Shown here: in pieces, positions 53,635 to 61,372 of the stretch
How positions within the stretch are numbered: position 1 is the first letter of the stretch
How the letters are laid out: every line of letters begins with the position of its first letter
Assembly: GCF_016865425.1 (NCBI RefSeq)
Contig: NZ_AP023355.1
Coordinates: 7,066,198-7,130,197, forward strand
Length of the DNA stretch: 64,000 nt
Direction of reading: 5' to 3'
DNA from: Actinocatenispora thailandica
Lineage (GTDB): Bacteria; Actinomycetota; Actinomycetes; Mycobacteriales; Micromonosporaceae
Translations under genes and position numbers: made by a program
The notes under the pieces: generated by a model
The model's input: only the letters and a program-made list of their open reading frames with translations
Database searches by the model: none
Told to the model about the DNA's origin: nothing

Positions 53635-53666
53635 CAACGGCCCCGACGGGCGCGCAGACTGGAGCG

Positions 53667-54512
53667 GTGATCGACCGTTCCGGGCTGGCCGACTTCCTGC
53701 GCCGGCGGCGCGAGACGCTGCGGCCGGCCGACGTCGGCCTGCCGGCAGGCGCCCGCCGCCGTACCCCCGGCCTGCGGCGCGAGGAGGTGGCGCAGCTCGC
53801 CGGCGTGTCCACCGACCACTACTCGCGGCTGGAGCAGGCCCGCGGGTCGGCGCCGTCCGAGTCGGTGGTGGCCGCCCTCGCCCGCGCGCTGCGCTGCGAC
53901 ATCGACGAACGCGACCACCTGTACCACCTGGCCGGGCTGTCCGCGCCGGCGCGGGTCGCCGGCAACCACGTCCGGCCGGGCCTGATCGACCTCGCCAGCC
54001 GGCTGGTGGACGTACCGGTCTGCATCAGTACCGACCTCGGCGAGGTGGTGTGGCAGAACGCGCTGTTCGCCGCCGTCGGCGGGCTGGGCGAGCTGCGCCC
54101 CGGCCGGGACGCCAACATCATCTGGCGCTGGTTCACCGAACCGTCCTCGCGGGAACGGCTGCCCTCCGCCGACTGGGCGCGGCTGTCGGCCACGAGCGTC
54201 AGCGACCTGCGCGCCACGTACTCCCGCCGCGCCGGCGACCGCGACGTCACCGAACTGGTGCACGACCTGCTCGACCGCAGCGCCGAGTTCCGTGACCTGT
54301 GGGAACGTCACGAGGTGTCGGTGCGCCGCTCCGACCGGAAGGACTTCCTGCACCCCGAGGTCGGCCTGATCCACCTGCGCTGCGAGATCCTGCTCACCCC
54401 GGACGAGGGCGTGCAGCTGCTGGTGTTCTTCCCCGTCGACCCGGCCGACGACGGCGCGAAGCTCGACCTGCTCCGCGTCATCGGCACCCAGGACTTCCAG
54501 ACCGCCACCTGA
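53667..54512 (+). CDS. XRE-type regulator with MmyB-like ligand domain
   Basis: 281 residues. The N-terminal helix-turn-helix reads RRTPGLRREEVAQLAGVSTD with HYSRLEQARG. The C-terminal PAS-like MmyB domain has VDVPVCISTDLGEVVWQNAL, NIIWRWFTEP, LDRSAEFRDLWERHEVSVRR, and FFPVDPADDGAKLDLLRVIG. Such regulators usually sit divergent to one oxidoreductase gene and control it. GTG 53667 is six bases after CAGACT. Ligand unknown; fatty-acid-like ligands have been seen for related proteins. Confidence 0.9.
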   Translation: MIDRSGLADFLRRRRETLRPADVGLPAGARRRTPGLRREEVAQLAGVSTDHYSRLEQARGSAPSESVVAALARALRCDIDERDHLYHLAGLSAPARVAGNHVRPGLIDLASRLVDVPVCISTDLGEVVWQNALFAAVGGLGELRPGRDANIIWRWFTEPSSRERLPSADWARLSATSVSDLRATYSRRAGDRDVTELVHDLLDRSAEFRDLWERHEVSVRRSDRKDFLHPEVGLIHLRCEILLTPDEGVQLLVFFPVDPADDGAKLDLLRVIGTQDFQTAT

Positions 54513-54588
54513 CCGGATTCCGCCCAGCGGCAGGTGACTCCCCTCGCCGTTCCCCCGTCCGGCGCGCCAGCACGTCGGCCCCGTGGCG

Positions 54589-55515
54589 TCACGCGGTGAG
54601 CAGGGTGAGTTCGGCGTTCAGGAGGTCGGTGAGGCGGTCGTGGCGGCCGTCGGCGCGCGCGATTCCCCGGCTCGGGCCCTCGGTGATCATCAGGACGTAG
54701 AGGTGCAGCCGGTACAGCGACAGCCGGATCCGGGCCGCCGCGTCGAACGGCCCCGGCCGGTACCCGCGCAGGAACGGATGGTCCGGCTCGTCCTCGATGC
54801 GCCGGAACAGCGCCGGGGACACCAGATCCAGCAACGGATCCCCGTACAGGTGGCGCTCGCCGTCGACCAGCCCGGCGAGCCCACCGGACGGGGACACCAG
54901 TACGTTGCCGTCCCACAGGTCGAAGTGCAGCAGTGCCGGGCGGGTCGCCGCGGCCAGCACGTCGCGGTGCCGTTCGACGACCCCGTCCAGCGGCGGCAGC
55001 GGCACGTTCCACGCCGCGGCGTCGGCCCGCAGCGCGGCCACGATTCCGGTGAACGCCGCTGGCCAGTCCGGCGCGCTCGGCCGGCCCCCGGTGTACCCGA
55101 AGTACGGGCCGGAGATCTCGTGCACCGCGGCGACCGCGGCACCCAGCTCGGTACGGGCCCGGGGCGAGTCCGTCTCGGCCAGTGGGCGACCCGGCAGCAG
55201 CGTCGTGATGATCCAGTCGTCGGTCGCCGCCAGCACCGACGGCACCGGCACGGCGGGCGCCCGCTCGCGGACCAGCCGGAAGTACGTCGCCTCGGCCGCA
55301 ACCAGGCCCCGCTCGTACCGGAGCACCGGCGTCCCCGGCGGCGGCCCCACCTTGACCACGACATCCCGGCCGTCGGTCAGCCTCACCCGCCAGACGGCGG
55401 CGAAGGTACCCCCGCTCAGCTCCGCCGCCGCGACGACGCCGACATCGCCCAGCCCCTCGGCCACCAGGGAACCGAGATCGCCTTGCGACAGCACACGTTG
55501 GGTCGGACTACGCAC
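54589..55515 (-). CDS. APH-fold phosphotransferase (kinase-like)
   Basis: 308 residues. Kinase fold: GGTFAAVWRVRLTDGRDVVV (nucleotide loop and Lys), VPSVLAATDDWIITTLLPG, the catalytic loop LLHFDLWDGNVLV (H-x-D-x4-N) and LVDGERHLYGDPLLDL (metal-binding Asp). Family members phosphorylate aminoglycosides, choline or homoserine; the substrate is not evident. GTG 55515 is six bases after TAGGCT. It follows the MmyB regulator convergently with a 76-base gap. Confidence 0.88.
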   Translation of the reverse strand: MRSPTQRVLSQGDLGSLVAEGLGDVGVVAAAELSGGTFAAVWRVRLTDGRDVVVKVGPPPGTPVLRYERGLVAAEATYFRLVRERAPAVPVPSVLAATDDWIITTLLPGRPLAETDSPRARTELGAAVAAVHEISGPYFGYTGGRPSAPDWPAAFTGIVAALRADAAAWNVPLPPLDGVVERHRDVLAAATRPALLHFDLWDGNVLVSPSGGLAGLVDGERHLYGDPLLDLVSPALFRRIEDEPDHPFLRGYRPGPFDAAARIRLSLYRLHLYVLMITEGPSRGIARADGRHDRLTDLLNAELTLLTA

Positions 55516-55731
55516 CGCCCGAGCCTAGATCCTCCCCTGACCGCGGCCCGCGGGTTCGCTGCGCTGGTGTGGGATCCGGCCTCGGGTGTCGAGCCGCGTA
55601 CGCGAACGAGGAAGAAGCATGGTTCCGCATCCCGCCGAACCCGGCTGGGTCGGCTGCCGCGGACGTGCTGGATGCACGACCCGTGGTGCTGGCCTTGTGC
55701 TCGTCGAACGGCGTGCAGGAGCGTGTGCGGG

Positions 55732-56196
55732 GTGGACATCGAGGAACTGCTTCCCCACACCCGCACACCGCGCGACTACCTGGATCTCGTCGCCGATCCT
55801 CGCCTCGATCGGGACGCGTTGCGGGTGTTGGCCCGGAGCCCGTACTCGTTCGTGCGGCGTGCCGTGGCCCAGGACCCGCGTACCGATGCGGTGGCGCTGA
55901 CCGAGCTGCTGGTCGGCGAGTTCGACACGTGGGAGCACAACTGCCTGCTTCGCCTTGTCGCGCAACACCCGCGCGCCGACCGTGCCGTCCTGCTCACGGT
56001 CCTGACGGACACGGCCGACCTGCTGAACCAACCCGACGCACGGCCCTACGCCGCCGCGATCGCGCTGGCCGGCCGCCCCGAGCTGGAACCCCACGAGGTC
56101 CGCCTCGTGCAGCGCCAACCAGGCGCCTCGCGGCGAATGCGCCGAGGCGTCGAGCGAGCGCTGGCACGACGACCACGCCCCCGCCCGACCGGCTGA
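55732..56196 (+). CDS. HEAT-like / variant leucine-rich repeat protein
   Basis: 154 residues of short helical repeats: RDYLDLVADPRLDRDALRVL, ARSPYSFVRRAVAQDPRTDA, VALTELLVGEFDTWEHNCLL, RLVAQHPRADRAVLLTVL. This LRV/HEAT-like pattern suits protein-protein binding. The C-terminus is Arg-rich. GTG 55732 is preferred with AGGAGCG upstream. Function unknown. A hairpin follows at 56256 before the Imm10 gene, so it is probably a separate transcript. Confidence 0.7.
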   Translation: MDIEELLPHTRTPRDYLDLVADPRLDRDALRVLARSPYSFVRRAVAQDPRTDAVALTELLVGEFDTWEHNCLLRLVAQHPRADRAVLLTVLTDTADLLNQPDARPYAAAIALAGRPELEPHEVRLVQRQPGASRRMRRGVERALARRPRPRPTG

Positions 56197-56255
56197 CACG
56201 ATCCGTGTCGGCCATCCGGCACGGCTCTCCTCGCGGACCGCCACGACTTGGTTTG

Positions 56256-56308
56256 GCACCGGCCCGCTATCCGGCCGTCCGGGCGACAGCCAGGTAGCGG
56301 GCCGGTGC
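56256..56308 (+). terminator. large terminator-like hairpin
   Basis: GCACCGGCCCGCTA (56256-56269) pairs with TAGCGGGCCGGTGC (56295-56308), 14 bp perfect with a 25-base loop. A direct repeat TCCGGGCGACAGCC occurs twice around it (56279-56292 and 56315-56328). Confidence 0.65.
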
Positions 56309-56360
56309 GTGGCTGTCCGGGCGACAGCCCCAGGACGGGCTGTTCTGGTAAGAACCTGTC

Positions 56361-56777
56361 ATGACTTTTCGGTTCGTCGCGCGTACGGCCGGCGTGGAAG
56401 TGGACCCCGATGGCGACTTCACGGCCGCCGGGGTGGCCGAGGGTGCCGATGGCAGTGGGTTCATCCTGCTGTTCCAGTGCGCCGACGCCGAGCTCGACGA
56501 AGAGGATGTTGCGCTCGGGTTCGATACGCACTGCGTGGTCACGGCGAACGAGGGCGCCGCGTACGGGTGCGTGCGGGAAGCCGTGCTGGCCGGCAACGTG
56601 CTCACGGTGTCGCTCGACCGTTCGGCGTTGGAGGATCTTGGCCTTGACGATCCCGAGATCGAGGCGACGATCGAGGCCCCCGCCGACCAACTCGCGCAGC
56701 TTCGGGAACACCTGCCGCGCATCCTGGCGTACGGCCGGCCGGATGCGCTGCCCCGCCGAGTAGCCGTTCGAGCCTGA
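56361..56777 (+). CDS. Imm10-family immunity protein
   Basis: 138 residues matching the Imm10 family: FRFVARTAGVEVDPDGDFTA, AGVAEGADGSGFILLFQCAD, EEDVALGFDTHCVVTANEGA, AYGCVREAVLAGNVLTVSLD and LREHLPRILAYGR. Imm10 proteins neutralise toxins of polymorphic or contact-dependent systems. No toxin or secretion-domain gene is next to it in this window, so it is an orphan, possibly guarding against toxins of competing strains. ATG 56361 is the start. Confidence comes from the order of conserved segments. Confidence 0.88.
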   Translation: MTFRFVARTAGVEVDPDGDFTAAGVAEGADGSGFILLFQCADAELDEEDVALGFDTHCVVTANEGAAYGCVREAVLAGNVLTVSLDRSALEDLGLDDPEIEATIEAPADQLAQLREHLPRILAYGRPDALPRRVAVRA

Positions 56778-56794
56778 CCGCGGGCGCCGATCTA

Positions 56795-57029
56795 CCAGCA
56801 TGCGACCTGCGAGTCGGAGTGGTTCATCGCCGAGGCAACCGGCGGGTCCCTTGCAGCGCCCCAGAGCCGGAGGCCCGCCCACTGATGCCCTGATGCCGAA
56901 GGGCTATGGCACGGCACATCGCCCACAAGATCAACTAGATGCCGTGGCAACACCGAGGGCCAGGTCGGGCGTGTGCCCCTGACCTGGCCTTCCGGTGTGG
57001 ATCGGCTGACGGGAACCGAACCCGCGCCA
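56795..57029. repeat. diverged duplicate of the tRNA-Gly 3' flank (copy A)
   Basis: Similar to 58038-58278 over about 235 bases. It includes the terminator hairpin GGCCAGGTC / GACCTGGCC at about 56958-56989 and the reverse complement of the tRNA 3' end (GACGGGAACCGAACCCGC, 57008-57025). Homology stops at the T-arm, so only the T-arm and acceptor end remain; no functional tRNA is here. Consistent with a site-specific integration scar or an old duplication. 56778-57146 holds no gene. Confidence 0.75.
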
Positions 57030-57146
57030 CGATCCTCCGTCAAGCCGTTGGTCTGCGCGTTCACGTGGCCGGTACCGGCCCGGACTGCCCCTCATTGGCC
57101 ACCTCGAATGGCACGTCGCTGGGACGCGCGGGCGCTCCAGCGGGCG

Positions 57147-57764
57147 TCACTGTTGGTCGAGCTGCCGTGCCGTCTCGTGGTGGTAGGCGATCAGTTCGTC
57201 GATCGGTATCGGCTTGCGGGATGCGGTGGCGAGGTCCTGCCCTTCTGCGGACCAGGGTGGTGGCCAGGTGTGGATGCCTTGGTCGGGTCGCAGGGTGGAG
57301 ACTTCGTCCTCCCAACCCGGCCAGCGGAGGTTCTCGTAGAAGCGGGTGAGCGAGCCGGTGAGGACGGCACTGAGCCAGTCGGCGTAGCCGGTACCGAGGT
57401 CCTGCCAACCGAGGTCGTCCGGTCCGAAGTAGTGCACCGTCGGAGGCTCGTCCGGCTGCGCGGGCATCCAGGTGAACTGTCCGCCCAGTACGTCGTGCGC
57501 GATCACCAGCATCCTGGTGGCAGGGTCGGCGGCGGTGGCGACGTCGGGCAGCGTGTCGGTACCGCCTCCGTTGACGCGCAACCAGCCGTGGTCGACGAGC
57601 AGCCCACCGCTGTACCGGGTGAGGGCTCCTAGCCATGACCGCGTGGTGATCCCCAGCGTCGACAGGCATCGTTCGGCCCGCGCGTCGTCGGTCGACAACA
57701 GGGCAGTCGGGTAGGGCGCCGATGCGATGGCGGCGCGCAGCTCGGGCCAGGCGGAGTCGGACAC
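57147..57764 (-). CDS. DUF2625-family protein
   Basis: 205 residues. Pattern of the DUF2625 family: WPELRAAIASAPYPTALLST, LGITTRSWLGALTRYSGGLL, VDHGWLRVNGGGTDTLPDVA, VIAHDVLGGQFTWMPAQPDE, VHYFGPDDLGWQDLGTGYAD and RFYENLRWPGWEDEV. Function unknown. GTG 57764 gives the family start; a longer frame to 57824 is poor. It lies between two copies of the tRNA-Gly flank, as if it were the cargo of a small integrated element. The gap 57765-58251 contains only copy B of the repeat and no gene. Confidence 0.85.
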   Translation of the reverse strand: MSDSAWPELRAAIASAPYPTALLSTDDARAERCLSTLGITTRSWLGALTRYSGGLLVDHGWLRVNGGGTDTLPDVATAADPATRMLVIAHDVLGGQFTWMPAQPDEPPTVHYFGPDDLGWQDLGTGYADWLSAVLTGSLTRFYENLRWPGWEDEVSTLRPDQGIHTWPPPWSAEGQDLATASRKPIPIDELIAYHHETARQLDQQ

Positions 57765-58037
57765 GGCAGTGAGCGTGGCACACCGGTGCGCACGAGGCGC
57801 CCTGAGGGACTCCGGTGCCGCCACTTGGTGGCAGCTCCCGGGTTCGGCCTTGGCGTCGATCGCCCGGGAGCACGGGCAACGGTGACCGCGCAGGGCGATC
57901 GCAGGCTGCTACCCCGGAGCGGTCTCGTGGTCCTGTGTCGCTGGGCCGTTCGGGCGCCAGTTCTGCCGCGGCGCTCCGGCCCCCCGGAGGCGTAGCCGGC
58001 GAGGCCGGGCCTTACTGCCGTCGCGCCGGCGCGACGC

Positions 58038-58278
58038 TTTGACCAGCACGCGACGTCGCAGGCGGACCGGGCATCGCTGATGCGCTCGACCGGACGCTTC
58101 TCGGCGGGGACGGCGACGAACCGGAGGACCCGCCCGCAGGTGCCCTGGTACCGGCCGGCTAAGGGCACGGTAATGGCACACAAGATCAACTAAACGCTGT
58201 GGAAACAGTGAAGGCCAGGTCGGGCGGGTGCCCTGACCTGGCCTTTCGGTGTGGAGCGGGTGACGGGAATCGAACCCG
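58038..58278. repeat. tRNA-Gly 3' flank (copy B, beside the intact tRNA)
   Basis: Counterpart of copy A at 56795-57029; offset about 1.25 kb. The two share CAAGATCAACTA, the terminator hairpin and the T-arm, and drift elsewhere (roughly three quarters identical by eye). This copy adjoins the intact tRNA gene and so is the likely original. Confidence 0.75.
58211..58245 (-). terminator. tRNA-Gly terminator hairpin
   Basis: AAGGCCAGGTC (58211-58221) and GACCTGGCCTT (58235-58245) form a perfect 11-bp stem. It lies just 3' of the tRNA on the minus strand, and ends in a TT-rich stretch. Confidence 0.82.
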
Positions 58279-58325
58279 CACTGTCAGCTTGGGAAGCTGA
58301 AGTTCTGCCATTGAACTACACCCGC
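58252..58325 (-). tRNA. tRNA-Gly, anticodon TCC
   Basis: The reverse strand reads GCGGGTG (acceptor), a D-arm with TAGTTCAATGG, anticodon arm CTTCAGCTTCCCAAGCTGA with TCC in the loop, T-arm GCGGGTTCGATTCCCGT, and acceptor CACCCGC plus T and an encoded CCA. All stems pair. Without CCA the gene is 58255-58325. A terminator hairpin follows. Confidence 0.95.
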
Positions 58326-58383
58326 GTGCTCACCCAACCGGGTCGAGTGAACCGCTCACACTCTACAGGGCCGAGACGGGGGC

Positions 58384-58416
58384 GCCCGGCCCACCCCGGG
58401 GGAGGGTGGGCCGGGC
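58384..58416 (-). terminator. terminator of the SOS-box operon
   Basis: GCCCGGCCCACCC (58384-58396) and GGGTGGGCCGGGC (58404-58416) pair perfectly over 13 bp with loop CGGGGGA. It begins 18 bases after the end of the 58434-58853 gene on the minus strand. Confidence 0.82.
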
Positions 58417-58433
58417 GGGGGCGAGGAGTGCGG

Positions 58434-58853
58434 TCAGTGGTGGGTGCGGCGGTGCCGGCCCTGCGGGCCGTCGATGAGGCGACGGATCGAACCGGTCAGC
58501 CCACGGCGGCCGGCGCGCCGGTCCCGGTCCGGGCCGTCGGCGCGCCCCTGGTCGTCGCCGCTGCGCTGTGGCGGGATGAACGACGCGCCGCCGCCGTCCG
58601 CGGCGCGCATCGCGGACGCCAGGAACGCGCCGGAGCCCCAGGCCGGGTCGGCGGTGGCAGCGCCCGTCTCGCCCGCGGCGCCGGAGCCGCGGTCGCCCGG
58701 CGGCTCCGGCGCCTCGCGGGACGGGCCGACGGTGACGCCGAGCCAGCGGACGGACATGCTGGACAGCTCGGATCCGCTGCGGGAGTCGAGGTCGACGATC
58801 TCGCCGACCAGGGTGATGCCGGCGCCGGTGGCTGGTGCGGCGAAGCTGGTCAC
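58434..58853 (-). CDS. hypothetical protein of the SOS-box operon
   Basis: 139 residues. N-terminal third is ordered: GITLVGEIVDLDSRSGSELS and SMSVRWLGVTVGPSREAPEP; the remainder is Gly/Ala/Asp/Arg-rich and likely disordered, ending RRHRRTHH. GTG 58853 follows GGAGG, and its GTGA overlaps the stop of the upstream gene by four bases, so the two are coupled. Family unknown to me. Probably SOS-induced, because the only promoter visible upstream carries a LexA box. Confidence 0.7.
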   Translation of the reverse strand: MTSFAAPATGAGITLVGEIVDLDSRSGSELSSMSVRWLGVTVGPSREAPEPPGDRGSGAAGETGAATADPAWGSGAFLASAMRAADGGGASFIPPQRSGDDQGRADGPDRDRRAGRRGLTGSIRRLIDGPQGRHRRTHH

Positions 58854-59386
58854 GGAGCCTCCATGATCGTGGCTGGTGCGGCAGGACGGTGGAGCGCGGT
58901 GGCGCTGCCTGGCGCGCTAGGCGCGCGCCAGACGGTGAGGTGGGCGGAGCCGGTGCCCGGACGGCCGGGCGTGACGGCCGGGCGGTCGCGGCGACCGACC
59001 ATCGCGGCGTCGATGAGGAACTCGAACAGGCGCCAGTCGACCGTGCCGGCGGCGCGACCGAGCTGAGCCAATCGGGCCAGCCGACGGCGATCTCGAACGA
59101 CGATCGCGCGACCCGCGAGATATGCCTCGTCGTCGCGGTCGTCGGCCGGGAACGCGTGCAGCGCGTAGCGCCCGTCGCGCTCCAGATCGCCCCGCTTCGG
59201 CGAGTCGATCAGGAAGCAGAACAGCCCGTCATCGGTGATCACCGGGCTGACCGGATGGACCCGCGGCCCGCCGTCGCGCCGGACCGTGGCGAGGAAGCCG
59301 AAGCCCTGCCCGAACTGGTGCACGAGGTCGCGGATGGCCTCGGCCAGCTCGGGTGCCGCGTCGGCGAACTCTGCCCAGGTGACCAT
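58850..59386 (-). CDS. pyridoxamine 5'-phosphate oxidase-like (FMN-binding split barrel) protein
   Basis: 178 residues: FADAAPELAEAIRDLVHQFG, GFGFLATVRRDGGPRVHPVS, PVITDDGLFCFLIDSPKRGD, LERDGRYALHAFPADDRDDE, AYLAGRAIVVRDR. The order is that of a PNPOx-like FMN or F420 binding protein; specific chemistry unknown. Start: ATG 59386 lies seven bases after the -10-like TAGAAT (59399-59394), so the mRNA is probably leaderless; upstream ATG codons (59395, 59407) fall in the promoter. A perfect SOS box at 59400-59415 overlaps the promoter, so this operon should be DNA-damage-inducible. Confidence 0.85.
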   Translation of the reverse strand: MVTWAEFADAAPELAEAIRDLVHQFGQGFGFLATVRRDGGPRVHPVSPVITDDGLFCFLIDSPKRGDLERDGRYALHAFPADDRDDEAYLAGRAIVVRDRRRLARLAQLGRAAGTVDWRLFEFLIDAAMVGRRDRPAVTPGRPGTGSAHLTVWRAPSAPGSATALHRPAAPATIMEAP

Positions 59387-59742
59387 GGGTCTCATTCTAT
59401 CGAACATATGTTCGAACAACCACTGTTTTGGCCCCCCGTTCGGACGACCCGACCCCGACCCGACCCCGGCCCGGCCCGGCCCGACCCGACCCCGGCCCGA
59501 CCCGACCCCGGCCCGACGCGTCGCCGCCGTCCTGGCCGGACGCCGCCCGGCGGTCCTTACCGCGGTGACCGGGTCGGTGAGCGCCAGCCGGAGCAGGATC
59601 GCGCCGGGTACCAGCACCGCCAGCGCCGGGCGCCGCCCCGGTGGTCGAGGCCGGGCGCCGGCCCGCGGTACCGAATCGGGCTGCCGGGCGGCGGACCGGC
59701 CGGTGAGGTGGCAGAGTCTCGCTGCGACGAGGAGGAGACCGC
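59387..59742. other. divergent intergenic region with GACCC-type simple repeats
   Basis: 356 bases between the SOS operon and the lactate-monooxygenase-like gene. It contains the SOS-box promoter (59394-59422), simple repeats of CCCGACCC and GGCCC (59447-59517) and the ribosome site of the + gene. No gene is seen. Confidence 0.6.
59394..59422 (-). promoter_or_regulatory. LexA (SOS) box in promoter of the 58434-59386 operon
   Basis: TCGAACATATGTTCGA (59400-59415) is a perfect 16-bp palindrome and an exact match to the actinobacterial LexA consensus TCGAAC-N4-GTTCGA. It lies between a -35-like TGGTTG (59422-59417) and the -10-like TAGAAT (59399-59394, spacer 17), so LexA bound here would block polymerase. 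The direction fits the minus-strand operon. Confidence 0.9.
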
Positions 59743-60906
59743 ATGCCCGCATTCGGCGACTACCAGAACGAGCTCTACTTCCAGGCGTTGCTCGGCAGCC
59801 CGCCGGACCTGCCGGTGGCGTACGCCGAGCTGGCGGCGCGGGCGGAGCAGGCGTTGCCGCCGTCGGTCTGGTCGTACCTGGCGGGCGGTGCGGGCGACGA
59901 GCACACCCAGCGGGCCAACGTCGGCGCGTTCGAGCGCTGGGGGCTGGTGCCGCGGATGTTCGTCGGCGCGGCGCAGCGTGACCTCTCGGTACGACTGTTC
60001 GACCTGGACCTGCCGGCGCCGGTGTTCCTGGCTCCGATCGGCCTGCTCGGCCTGTGCAGCCAGGACGGGCACGGCGATCTGGCGGCGGCGCGGGCGGCGG
60101 CGCAGACCGGGGTACCGATGGTCGCGTCGACGCTGAGCGAGGATCCGCTGGAGGAGGTCGCCGGTGCGCTGGGGGCGACGCCGGGGCTGTTCCAGCTGTA
60201 CACGCCGACCGATCGGGAGCTCGCCGCCAGCCTGGTGGGCCGGGCCGAAGCAGCGGGATACCAGGGGATCGTGGTCACGCTGGACACCTGGGTGACCGGG
60301 TGGCGGCCCCGCGATCTGGCGACGGGCAACTTCCCGCAGCTGCGCGGGAAGTGCCTGACGAACTACACGTCCGATCCGGTGTTCCGGCGGCTGCTGGACC
60401 AGCCGCCGGAGCAGGACCCGCGGGCCGCCGTACTCAAGTGGGTGCAGGTCTTCGGTAACCCGCTGACCTGGGACGACCTGCCGTGGTTGCGGTCGCTGAC
60501 CACGCTGCCGCTGGTGGTGAAGGGCATCTGCCACCCGGACGACGCGCGCCGCGCGCTGGACGGCGGCGCCGACGCGGTCTACTGCTCGAACCATGGCGGC
60601 CGGCAGGCCAACGGCGGGTTGCCGGCCCTGGACGTACTGCCGGAGATCGTCGCGGCGAGCGCCGGCAAACCGGTGCTGTTCGACTCGGGGATCAGGTCCG
60701 GCGCGGACATCGCCAAGGCACTCGCGTTCGGCGCCACCGCGGTCGGCATCGGGCGGCCGTACGCGTACGGGCTGGCGTTGCGCGGCACCGCGGGCGCGGT
60801 GCACGTGCTGCGCTCGCTGCTCGCCGAGCTGGACCTGATCATGGCGGTCGACGGCTACCCGACCCTCGCCGACCTCACCCCGGACGCACTCCGCCGGGTC
60901 GGCTGA
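59743..60906 (+). CDS. lactate 2-monooxygenase-like FMN-dependent 2-hydroxy acid oxidase
   Basis: 387 residues. TIM-barrel FMN enzyme with [20 protein letters not shown] at the N-terminus, [74 protein letters not shown], the active-site Lys in [12 protein letters not shown], and catalytic His/Arg in [11 protein letters not shown]. The N-terminal order and the GWRPRDL segment are those of lactate 2-monooxygenase (lactate to acetate, CO2 and water) rather than of lactate oxidase or glycolate oxidase. ATG 59743 follows GAGGAGGAG. Confidence 0.88.
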   Translation: MPAFGDYQNELYFQALLGSPPDLPVAYAELAARAEQALPPSVWSYLAGGAGDEHTQRANVGAFERWGLVPRMFVGAAQRDLSVRLFDLDLPAPVFLAPIGLLGLCSQDGHGDLAAARAAAQTGVPMVASTLSEDPLEEVAGALGATPGLFQLYTPTDRELAASLVGRAEAAGYQGIVVTLDTWVTGWRPRDLATGNFPQLRGKCLTNYTSDPVFRRLLDQPPEQDPRAAVLKWVQVFGNPLTWDDLPWLRSLTTLPLVVKGICHPDDARRALDGGADAVYCSNHGGRQANGGLPALDVLPEIVAASAGKPVLFDSGIRSGADIAKALAFGATAVGIGRPYAYGLALRGTAGAVHVLRSLLAELDLIMAVDGYPTLADLTPDALRRVG

Positions 60907-60927
60907 CGCGTCGGCGGGCCCGGGCCG

Positions 60928-61320
60928 CTACCCGATCTCCTTGTGTACCGCCTCGATGTTGTTGCCGTCGGGATCGCTGACGAACGCGCAGTAGGCGCGG
61001 TACTCGCTCCAGAAGCGGGGCGCGTGCCGGGACGTGCCGCCGGCCGACACGGCGACCGCATGGAAGACGTCGACCGCGTCCCGGTCGTCCGCGGCGAACG
61101 CGAGGTGCATCCCGCGGGTGGTGTCCCTCGCCCGCTCCGCGGTCTCCAGCGACAGCGACGGGGTGTCCCGCTCCGGATGCCAGTACTCGGCCACCGTCTC
61201 GCTCCGGTGCCCGGCGACGATGCCGAGCGTCTCCAGCGCGGCGGTGTAGAACCGCTCGCTCGCCTCGAAGTCCGACGCGAACACGCCCACGTGATGGATG
61301 AAGGACGTCGATGCTTCCAT
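60928..61320 (-). CDS. VOC-family (glyoxalase-like) protein
   Basis: 130 residues: FIHHVGVFASDFEASERFYT, AEYWHPERDTPSLSLETAER, GMHLAFAADDRDAVDVFHAV, YCAFVSDPDGNNIEAVHKEI. The vicinal oxygen chelate fold with metal-ligand positions His-9, His and Glu is present. Role unknown; members act as lyases, dioxygenases or resistance proteins. ATG 61320; TAGGCT is eight bases upstream. Convergent with the oxidase gene, 21 bases apart. Confidence 0.86.
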   Translation of the reverse strand: MEASTSFIHHVGVFASDFEASERFYTAALETLGIVAGHRSETVAEYWHPERDTPSLSLETAERARDTTRGMHLAFAADDRDAVDVFHAVAVSAGGTSRHAPRFWSEYRAYCAFVSDPDGNNIEAVHKEIG

Positions 61321-61372
61321 GGCGGCGCAGCCTACCGAACGCACCGGGCCGCGCTGCGCCTTCGCACGCCGG

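Noticed and set aside
56995-57060. A second functional tRNA-Gly gene at copy A
   Set aside because: Only the T-arm and 3' acceptor strand match; no 5' acceptor, D-arm or anticodon arm can be found upstream on that strand.
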